DNA from: Anticarsia gemmatalis
Lineage: Eukaryota > Arthropoda > Insecta > Lepidoptera > Erebidae
Direction of reading: 5' to 3'
Assembly: GCF_050436995.1 (NCBI RefSeq)
Contig: NC_134760.1
Location: 11,426,001-11,490,000 of the forward strand
DNA length: 64,000 nucleotides
How positions within the stretch are numbered: the stretch's first letter is position 1; the number at the start of each line of letters is the position of its first letter. The translations under genes were made by a program, and so were the position numbers. Below, in pieces: positions 25,501 through 37,500 of the stretch. The notes under the pieces were generated by a model that was given only the letters and a program-made list of their open reading frames with translations, did not search any database and was not told where the DNA came from.

Positions 25501-28500
25501 AGTTGACAGCTAGTATACGTCAAATCTATGGTCACTATTCAGTACATTGCTGCTTTGACGTAACGTACTAATCACAATAATCTAAGGGAGAAAACAATGG
25601 ACAGCGTAGTGGCTTTCAAATGGCTGTCAACTGAGATACGTGATAGCCCCCCTGGTTTCTCAAATAGTTTCTAAACAGTTTTTCCATCCTCTGTTTAATT
25701 ATTTCACAATCAGCAGTACATCAAATAAGTATTGCGTTAAACCTATGCTGGCAATATTTTTTTATTTATGTCCAAATACATCTGGGTCAAATCTACAGGA
25801 ATCTCTTAGGAAAGAAAGCAAGTCGACCTTAATTCCTGACGACTTGATTGTCAACTTCTAAACCACTTTTCTCCATCCAGGTACGGGTCTCCTCCCGGGT
25901 CCTCCCCGCGAGCTCCACGCAGTAGTCTCCTCAAACAAGCTGTACCTGGAATGGACGGCACCTCAAGACGGAGCCAACGCTACCTCCTACGTAGTCCACT
26001 GGCAGAAGATCGACAATAACACGCAGCCCTACAGCTATAACACTATGCAGTCTACTTATAACGTAAGTCTTAGAAGATTATATTTATATGCCTTGGTTAA
26101 GGGCGTTTTTTGTTCTAAAAAAGATGTTTGGGGCAAAAAATTACATTAGTGCCGAAAGGGACTTTAACATGGGGGGCTGAAAACATTCAAATTACACTCC
26201 GAAATTTCCAGACCAGATTCTGTGCAAAAGGTCTTAGCTTAGATCACACAAATTACTATCTCGCCTTTAAATACAGCCTACTTTGGTATATTCTTAGCGA
26301 GGGAGCCAAATTAGTGGATTTTCTATTGAAACCTTTCCTCATAGTAACATGATCATATGAATTGTTCCATGCAAATAAAATTTCATGTCATCGTACCTAC
26401 TGAAAAGTTTTCTAACCCAAAATTTTTTCCCTCGACTCCATACTTCGTGACTAGTTAACTGCAATTTAAATAGAAACTACATGAAAACTACTAACACTTA
26501 GCTCTGGCGATCTAACCGAATATTTCTGGTGGTGGTATCCAAATATTATGTGGGTTTGTAGCGGACAGACCCACGGTGGTGGTACGTGGATGTGCCCGAC
26601 TCTCCCGGCCATAGGAAGAGTTCGGTTTACCAACATTACTCTATAGTCGATGGGGTTGGAGAACCGAGGGTAAGTGGCCGGAACCAATAACTGTCCACTG
26701 TCGAAAACTGTGCTTTACTTTTCTCGGAAATCGAAACTCCTTAGCACTTGCTATGCCGTGTAAATATGGCAAGATTTTAGTCCTCTTCTGATCAATGTGT
26801 CTTCAATACTTATTCAATGTTTGTAAATAATAAGCACACATGACTATGCATTCTCATAATTCTGTCTCTATCCCGATCCATTTTGGGTCTTCTTTCTTCT
26901 TGTGTGGATAACTTTATGTGAAATTTCGTCAGACCAAAAATGTGTTGTGTCTATTTAGATGTTAGCCAAAATATTTGCTATGGTCACAACAACGCGTCAT
27001 GTTTATCCATCAGTTAGGTTTGATTCTTTTAACCGAAGTAGTAATCAAACATGCTAAAGCAATCTACCACGAGTAAGGGATAAAAGTTATTTTATTGTCT
27101 ACAACTTTTTTACGAAAAAGATAACACTTGTTCTGTCATGGCCGGTAGATGCAGCGTGAGGTTCAGTAGTTAAAATAATATAATTTTGTACAGAAAATGA
27201 ACGTATCTGTCGCCGGAGCGGTGCTGGATCAGTTGGAAGTGAACAGCACGTACCACGTGTTCGTGGTAGCTATCAATAACTACGGAGAGTCCCTGCCCTC
27301 AAGCATGCTGCTGTTCAACTTTACTGATATGGGTAAGTTGATTAGAATGATTCCTTTCACAGATGATCTCTTTCCCGGACACAATAGTTGTATCTGCAGC
27401 TAAATTAAATTAAAATATTCTTACAGTTTCTTTGTTATCTCGTTTGCTTCATCAATTAAAATGCAGACATTTTTCCAGTTTGCAGAAAGTTTCGTCTCTC
27501 GATGTTTATTGTAACGTTCAACATTTACCGCATAATGAAATGCCTCCAAAATCAAAATCAAATCATGTAGGTCAAATATTGACACTTATGATAGTCGTTA
27601 CAATTACTGAAACCACCAATAGCTTATTGAAAAACGCTTCTTCTTATAATAAATACTCCTGTCGAGACATGTGTCTCCCAAATATACATACTAATCGTTA
27701 TATCTTTTTGGTACAGAAGAGAAAGAGGTATCAGGAATCCCATCGCCGCCTCACTCTCTGTCTGTGTCGTCGCACTCGGCCACGTGGCTGACCCTCACCT
27801 GGCAGCCGCCGCAGTTCTCTCAGCCTGATGAAAAGATCAGCTACACGTGAGTTTTACTACAAATAAGCATAATTTTAACACATTTACCACCGGTAACTGA
27901 GTACATTTAGCGGTAGTTTATCTATTCAATAACGTTAAAACTCATAATTATGAAAAAACGCTATTGAATAGATAAACTACCGCTTAACGTACTCAGAAGT
28001 CTTCTTTAAAAGTAGGGTTTAGCGCCGTTCAAAGTTTTATTAATTTCTTATATTTGTAATTCAAAATTCTAACACCATATACAATTACTAAAATAAACAG
28101 TTACGATGTAAAAGAACCTGAGTAGTCTGTTATTACCATTTTTTTTTATCTAAATTCCAGATCTCGTTGCACTTTACAACTTAATCCGTTTTTTCCAAAA
28201 CTCTCTTGCTTTTACAATTTTCTTAATAACTTCAGAGATTTTGATGCTAGGATTCCTCCATCACGATTTTCAGTGCATTCCGGTCTATCAATATTTAGGC
28301 ATTAACAAACTATATTCCTTGCAGACTGTTCTTCAAATCCCCCACCCAAGTGGGTTCAACGAATGTGACTAACATCACGACCACCGTCCCTGGTCATACT
28401 CTAGAGAAGCTATCACCCAACACCCAGTATGTGATCTGGGTGAAGGCTCACGCTGCGGCAGGAGACTCACAACCCTCGGAGACGCTACTGGCTTGGACTG

Positions 28501-31500
28501 ATCCAGCTTACCCAGCATACGTTGAGGTTAGTGCATAGCAACACGAAACCAATATTACAGTCTTGGTTTTTTGTAGGAGATGGACTGATCCCTGTCGCTA
28601 CTTTCACCAATGTTCTGATTATGTTATTACCTTCAATATATTGTCAAACGTGACATCATTTAGCTCTATAGACTAACGGTCTGCCCCTTCCGGGAAGGAA
28701 AAACATGCTCTGATAGATAGATGTAAGGTTCGAAAAAAAAAATTGAGTGTTTTGCAATTTCGAGCGTTGATTTATTTTTATTGCTACCAATTGATTCCAA
28801 CTACAAACTTTTGAATCTAAATGACATTTTTCGAAGACATTGATTGCAAAATAACATTTCTTTAAGAATTCAATATATTTCTTATTTAAAAACGAAAATA
28901 AATCTAACGAAAAGAGCAACATCACGATTCAAAACATTGCTTAAATAAGTACATCGTCGTATGTAAAGTACATGAAATTCATTGAATCCAATATCTCTCG
29001 TCTCGGCTCTTACTCGTCGCAACCAATATTTAAATGCAAATTGCCTCTTTTGAACTGTTATAAGAAAATATATGAAAATAAAAAGCTCAAAGGAAAACAG
29101 AAAAGTAATGTAAAACTGCATTTTATTTGAGTTTGTGTTCAATAACGAGTGAGGAGAGTGAGTAAGGGATGTGTTGTCAGTTTCAAAGCGTTGACGGTAT
29201 TACATTTTATATATTAGAACTGCTTTCGATAGTTGAATTAGAATAGCTATCTATAGTTGAATTCGAAAAAATCCTTTCAACAACTTTTTTGTCTCGTGAA
29301 GATAAGGTACAATTGTGTTTGCCTTTTCTATGGTATTTTAAGTCACTCGAGGCCATAAATTACTGAAAAAACGTACGTTATGCGTGGCTCAATTTGAGCA
29401 AGATCAAGAAATAATTAATGTATTTATATGTGCCACTAGTACAATATTTTACTTACCTATTCATACATTTTTGAGATTTTCTTTAATAACCACATCTAAT
29501 ATGTTTTCTCTTTTTCATTTCGCTAAGGAGTGAAAGAAAGAAAACGCTTTATAAACCTTTTATAACTTCATATATTTTTACGAATAAGAGGGTAATTTTA
29601 TATGCAGATTTTGTTAAGACCAATCGGAGCTCTCGATTTTTTCCCTGCCATTAAAATCTAATTTTGTGTATTTTATTGATACAGCCGCCATCAGTAAACC
29701 CAGTGAATCTAGTCGTGGAAGGCTCCAGCATGACAATCCTTTGCATCGCCATGGGCACTCCCACACCCACAATCTCGCTTTATATTTCTGGTAAGTACCC
29801 ATTTACTTAACAAAACTAAATATGCATCAACATAAGTATGTAAAATGTTTAAGCAGATTTCAGACCCTGATACGAATAACAACTCAAACAAATCACTTTA
29901 TAAAACCTAAAAACTCGTTTATGTCCTTAGGTAAAGCCTTAACAGCGTTGGTAACGTAAAATTTGTTATTGATAAATCCAAACATAAACTAGAATTTAAT
30001 AGAATATAAAATATATATTCATGTACACAAAATTCACATGTATGTATATTCAGACTATTTACTTGGCCAGCGTGATGACCGAAAGCCTAATTCCTTGTTA
30101 TTTCGGGAGAAGATCTTGCCCCAGCAGTGGGACAGTAATAGATTAAATGAATTTTTATTTACATTATTACCAAACTGCAAAACACAAAACAATGTTGCGC
30201 GCTTAAATATTCGTATACTTATAAATACGTACCCTTAGCAGTTGACCGTAAAATTTGATGATGACAGAGTAAAGGCACGGAGGTCCTTCGAGGAGACCTT
30301 GACCTCTCTCCCTCTTGAGGCGACACGATCGGTTTCCGATACAACGTCGATTTATGTTTATTGCGAACATTCGTGTATATTGTGTCAAAACTATGTTCGG
30401 TTTTGATTAAATTGTATTCTGTGATCTACGTTTGTTAAATTCAAACTTAGATCACATTACATATTTAATATTTCGCTTGGAGAACTTTCGAATAATTACT
30501 GTAATAAGACTGTGACAGAGAATATTTGGATTTTCTGTGAGAAGGTCAATGTTATTCATATTTATGTAGACGGTGGAAATTCGACAGTTAATAAAAAAAT
30601 GTCCTGAAATACTGTTTACGCAATGTAGATGGCAAGTGATACAAAAGCCTTTGTTTGAGAATCCATAGATGAATGGTTCTATTTTCCACCTTTATCTAAG
30701 TATTTTAAAAAATATTTAACCCGGAATATATTATCCTTATAAAAGCTTGCGATTTTCTTTTCCTTATGTATGCGCAGGGAGTGCCAAAATATTTAAAAAT
30801 ACCAATACCAACCCATCATTATAAGGACAGGTGTATAAGGAAACGTCACAAACATACAACACTAATCACGGGACCCATCCCAATATTTGTATGCGTAACA
30901 ATTTACCGGACTCAATCACTTCGAACGGAAAAGAAATGTATTTTTAACACATTTCCTCATCCATTCTGCGTCGCGAGGGAATTTCAACATACAATTAATG
31001 AAAACGAAATAATTCGAAACCCAGAACAACCTGAAAAAATATTCGCGTGCGAATCGTACGTTGTCTAATTCCGTGGAAGAGAATGTCCAGTAGTTGACGT
31101 CTTTACGGTTCCGGACTGATCAATGTGATGATGGTGGAAATCAAACTAACATCGTCCTGCGGAGTGGTAAAGATGTGATGATTTGCTAAGCCCGATACGC
31201 GACATTTTTAATTTAAGCGCTTAATCGGCAGTACAAACTTATCAATATACAGTTTCGTAGGTGAAAGATGTAGTTCGATATAGGACATAATATAGATAGC
31301 TACGCCAACGACAGAAATATGTATCTTATCTTAAACATAACACTATTTTTTTTCACTATTTTCTTACAATAAAGTTACCCAATTTCTTCTCCACCAGGTC
31401 GCCTCGTCCGTCAAGAAGTAACCCGTCACATGGTGACAGTGATCCACAACGTCACCCGCGACATGGACCAGATCTCCTGCTACGCTGACAACGGCTACGG

Positions 31501-34500
31501 CACACCTATGCAGGCGTCCAGGAAGATTAACATCTCTCGTGAGTATCTATACAAAGTTCTACAACTTACCAAACTAGATTAGGCTTGGATCCCTTAGGTC
31601 CTATTTCAGCCTGTAAGTTAGAGAGCCTCCTGAGTATTCATTTGGACTAGTTAGGTTATCATATAATTTAGATTTAGGATTAGCAGGTTATAGGTTTATA
31701 AAACAAATAAATTATTTCCTTTGGATTGAAGCCAATATAGCCTGCTGTTGGTTTCAATTCTCAGTTCTATATTAAAAAATAACTAGGATCGTATTTTTTT
31801 TGTCTCAAATTGGATTTAAAAAAACGGTAATTACAGCGACAACAAGCTAAATTACTGCTTTATGAAACACAACACAATTTTCCGCAGAAAGGCATCCAAG
31901 ATCTCATTTTTATATGCTTACATCGCATGCAAAAAACTCATATATGTTTTTAATATCTCTACGTAAACTCCTCTTTCTCCCCACCAGATGTACCAACAAT
32001 CCAAGCATCTGGCATCACAATGGCAGCAGCGGGAGACGCCGTCATCCTTGAGTGCCGTGTGGAAGCTCTGCCCAAGCCTACTATTGCCTTCTGGAGAGAC
32101 CCCAACGGCAGGACTCCAGTTATTGATGGACCTAACTACACTATACAGTTGTGGGCTGATCCTGAAGTAAGTAATGTTTTTTTTATCCCTTTACTGTCCC
32201 ACTGCAGGACAAGGGTCTCCTCCCAAACGAGGGGGAGAGGCTAGGCCTTGAGTCTTACACGCTGGCCAAATGCGGGGGAGGTGCCTACTTAAACCACTCG
32301 GCTATCACTGCTTAACGTTTTATATGCTATTATTCAATTTCTTATTAATTGTGTGCACCAAATTTTTTTTCAAGACTTTAAAGTGCAATCAAAATGTAGC
32401 AAAACATTTTACACCCTTAGACTTATCGTAAAGTAATATAAATACTAGAGTTTATTTTCGTTAATATAGATTTAGGTCCTAAATATTTTATCTCATACTT
32501 CGATTAAGAACTAATAAAATAATACCATAATAATAAATCTTTTTACAACCCGATGTCCTAGGTCAATCACTTTTATTTTATTGTTTAATAAAAAAATATA
32601 TATTATCTAAATACTAGCAACAAATAAAAGTGCGAAAGAAATTAAATAAGTAAGACTTAAACTTAGTCATTTATAATGTGCCTAATTTAGGACGAATGAA
32701 TTTAACAAATTACTGTCCCACTGCTAGGCAAAAGTCCTCCTCCCATAATGAGAGAGGGGTTAGGCCTCAAGTCAAATACACTGGCAAAATACAAGCTGGG
32801 GACTAATTTATCGCAAAGTTATTGTCAAATGGTACTGTTCAATTATTCAGTTTACCGATAGTGTTACAAACTGTATATATAGTATAGTATATAGTCCTCT
32901 TCACCGTACTCGATGATAGCGATCCGGACTATGTTTGATACCTAATAATATAAAATGTAGAGTTTGTTTGAACGCGCTAATCTCAGGAACTGCCGTTGCG
33001 AATTGAAGAAATGTTTACGGTTGGATAGCCTGTTTATTGAGGAAGGCTAAGGCTATAATAGCATTACGCTACAAACATAAATAGCGGAAAAGCAACAAAT
33101 ATGTTTCAAAAACGGGAAAAATTATGACCCGTTCTCGCTTAAGTGACGCAAGCGAAGTTGCGCGGTTCAGCTAGTTAGCCAGTTAAACAAAACGAATAAA
33201 CGAGCGTAGAGTCGAGAAACGGACTGTAAATCATAAATTTAAAATCGTTCTGTGTGGCTTTTGCTACATAAAACATAACACAAACTGTAGTTTAAACTTC
33301 TAAGAAAATGTACTCCATATCATGTTAACCTTCCGAGAATTCATAGCGAACTTTATACCTTACTTAGAAACCCACGCGGCTCCACTCGCGTACAAAGTTT
33401 CACCCCTATTTCATTAAGGGTAGATTAAAAAAAAACTGGCTTATATTCAGTCAGTTCAGTCTGGGGTTTGGATCCTAGGTCTAATCAAAAAACTGTTTCT
33501 GGGTGTTGCTGTTCAGAATTTCTCAGTAATTGCACGGAGTTAGGAAGTTGAGGTTGTAGATTTCCGTGTGTCGGAGAGCACGTAAAACCGTCGGTCCCGC
33601 GTCTGACCTCTCACTGGTTGTATATCTGTTCCATCAGACTATAAGAATGCTGGATAAAAGAGTGTATGTATACTTGGACTTAGACACTATAAACAAAGTC
33701 CTGCACAGTTAACCAGTTGGGTTACCCCCGGTTTCTGAGTACATTTATCGGTAGTTTATCTATTTAATTGCGTTTAAACTCTTATAAAAAACGCTATTGA
33801 ATAGATAAACTACCGATAAATGTACTCAGAAACGGGGGGCTAGGAAGACACTTAACGCACAACGGTTTGGACGTAAAAGCAAAACAGACATACAGAATTT
33901 CGCATGTAGGATATTAGTTTAAATAATACAACAATACAAAATACAAGTTCTAAGAATAACAATCCACTTGTAAATGTTTGTAACAACTGTAATATTAATA
34001 TTAATTACTTTTGTGAATACTCGTTGTGAATAACATTAATTTCTTGCTTTGTTTCACAAAACATGTGATTGTTACTTGATTATGAAAGTAATTAGTTAGG
34101 AATAAACAAATATGTGGAAACGTTTGTTTACTTGGCCTTATGTTGTCTGTTGTTTTTTTAAACCCACGTTTGTTGTGTACGTCAGAAATATATGAAATAA
34201 ACTATATATTCTTATAAAATTAGATAAAAATATTTGTTATCGGAAAACTTACATCCCATGTGTTAGTTATCTAAATAACTAGTTGTGTTAGTTCTTATAA
34301 AGGTATATTGTTAGCCCTATCACTTCATGTTACAGTAGAAAGAATCTTAGCTGTGGCGTTGATATGACTTTGACCAAAGCTAACTTGAGCTCGATGAGGT
34401 TCGATCCTTGGGTCAAGTGAATATATTTAGGGAAACTTCAAATTATCATGCTAGACATATTCATTCCATATAAACAGATTATAGGTATAAGTTAAAAAAC

Positions 34501-37500
34501 CTTTTAAATAAAAATGCGTATTCATCACATAATGTGGTCATAAAGCTATAAAGATGTCTTCAAAATAATTTCAATATAGATAGATGACAAAATATTTAAG
34601 TTATTAATATACCACGACGCCGACGTTTGGCAACGTTTCGACAGATCCATTCATTATGTTTGAAACATCCATACATATTTATAAGGTTGATACAGTTAAT
34701 TTTGTACATAAATATTTAATACTATGCAAATATGTATTTATTATCTTCAACTGTCACTTTTTGTTGGTGACGAAATATTCTGTTTCCGCCAAAAGAAATC
34801 TTGATGATTTAATTACCCAAAAAATATACTTTTTGTAACTTCACACCGGTTTTACCCAAAGATATACGCAAAGGTTTATAACTATATAACTAATACATAG
34901 ATATATGTATACACATATAAAATATCACACCCTTTAAACCCGAAGGTGAAGGCAGAGGTGTATTTCATTTCACCACAATCTTAGACAACTGTTATAGAGG
35001 GCAGGCTATTGTCATTAAACTGCGAACAATTAATGAAAGTTTTCAGACATAAGAAAAAAAACTCATAGCACCCGGTATGACCCGCGAATCAAACCAGAGA
35101 TGGTGATTATCAGTCGCATAAACTACCGCTAGGATTACAATCTTCGTTTTAGATAAACAGCCTACGAAACGGACTCATGCCCGGTTTCTCAGTACATTTA
35201 GCAGTAATTTATCTATTCAATCGCATTTTTTTTAATGAGTTTAAACGCTATTGAATAGATAAACTACCGCCAAATGTACCTCAGAAACCGAGGGTTAATA
35301 GTCATAAACAAAGCTAATTTGTTTCTCTTCTTTCACAGGAACAAACCAAATACACAATGCGGTTGATAATAAAGAAGATAACAGAAGCAGACGAGGGAGA
35401 TTACTTCTGTCACGCGGAGAACGCGTTTGGCAAGACATTGCGACCGGTGTCGGTCAGACTAAGACCTACTACACCACATCATAATGTCACTGAGTGCTGT
35501 ACACAGGTAAAGTTTACAGTTTGTTGTTCAGCAAACTTTTTTTAGCGTTATTGTTAGTACATAGTATATTAGAATTTTTGGTGCAGTTTTATACTAGCAC
35601 CCAGATGACCCCGCGGCTCCGCGCACCTACAAATGTGCTTGAGATATTTCGTTTAGTTTCATCTTCGATTTCAAGCAGGAGATTTTTTGAAAAACAGAAG
35701 AAGCCAATTTTTTTCCTGGGTATTCAGCTTTTTTGTTTAAAACAGGCTTTTAGACTTTTGCAATTATAATGAAAATATGCAATGAATCCACTCTGGCGCT
35801 GCAATGTTTACTGCTCCACGTTAGCTTATGCCGAGCCTTTATAAAACCTACATTTTATCATATACCTATTTCAGTACAGTTACCTAGCTAAAGAAGAATT
35901 GTAGTTTTCTTGCTACAAGGAGTCGTAAACATAGACTTAGACATTCAACTATATTAGAACTAATCCAATGTATTCATATAGTATTAAACTTTAGATAAAA
36001 CATTTTGTTTGAATATATTTTGAACCTTTTCTCCATCCAATCAAATTCAAATAAGTTATTCATTAAGGTCACAAAGACAAATCAAAGTTTATAGTAACTT
36101 CTAACTAAGTAAATATTGCAGACTAATATATTTAAAAAATGTCTGCTTTTTTATAAATTTGAAAGCCATGAGAGTATAAAGCCCTATTGTCTATTTAGGT
36201 CACAAAACAATAGCTCTTTCATAGATATACTTAGTCTATTGTTCGAATTTATATCTAACCCATTTCTATTCCACCTTCATTATGGACATAAAAGAAAATG
36301 AAATCTTTTCAAATATTTAACTAAGTGCTTTACGTTCGATTACTTTTACATTTTGTTACTTAATGAGGTTCTTAATTAGTAAATCTTGATGCGCATGCTA
36401 CATTGCGTAGCTTTATGTAATTTTCTTAGTATATTTTATTTAAGTTAAACAAACCGCCATTGTTTTAATATTCAACTAGGGCCAATAAAAAGGAGAAACC
36501 AAATTCTAAAATTCTATTCTTAAATGTAATACATCTTAATACAAATCAAATGTCCCTATAACAATGCAGTATATGCAAATACTCAATTTTACAACAGTCC
36601 TTCGCAATCTAAGACGTATAAATTTGAATTACAGATATTTTTAGGCTTTATGAAAGAAGAGCATTAAAATATCTACTATCTCCCTTCGAGATACTATACT
36701 CACTGCTCAAATAAACATAAGTATAAATTATGTTAATTCCATGTTCCCAAGAAACTAATCCACCTTGTTACCTCAAAGGCTAAATTTAGAGGGCGGGCTT
36801 GTCATCGGAAATAGATCTGGTTACTGATACCTCTAAATATAACACTTGTGACGTAATGTCGGCACATCACGTCACAAGTGTTACAGAGGTCGGCACCTCT
36901 GTCAACATTTCAGAGGAATAACTATTGTGATCATAATAATATGTACCGATAGTGAGGTGTGAGGACTTGCGTTGTCGTAAATTTATATTGAAATTATTGT
37001 ATCTACTATTTGTTGTATTTTATCTTTCTTTGTTAAATGATATTGAGAAGATGAAAACTCTCTATTTTACTCTGTTTCTGGCTGTTTGTCCTATATGGTA
37101 GAGTCAGTTCCTCCTATATGTTCTCTTTTCTTTGACCTATCTCTGGCGTCGTTTTTGGAAACGATGGAAAAAATAGTTTTAGATAAAAATTTACTCATGG
37201 AAACTGTTAGCCTTTTTGTTACTTCATTCAAACTTAGCCTCTATTGCACCGTTGTTATGCTAAGATTCAATATTTCAATGTCGATTTTGTTTATTTAGAT
37301 GAATGTATCATCATCATGCATCGACGCGTGCAGCTTCCACCTGGACATGGACAACATCATGGACAGGCCGGAGTGCATGAACGACTTCGACAAACTTATG
37401 AAGTGCGCTGCCGATGGTTCCGGTAAGAAACACACTTGTCTGGGAGTTTTTAAGAAATTAATAACTGGTTAGCCTATCTAAATTTCCAAAAAAAAAAACC

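Noticed and set aside
37244..37426. Open frame over exon 20
   Set aside because: It is in a different frame from the one fixed by exons 19 and 21, which gives the DB cysteines.
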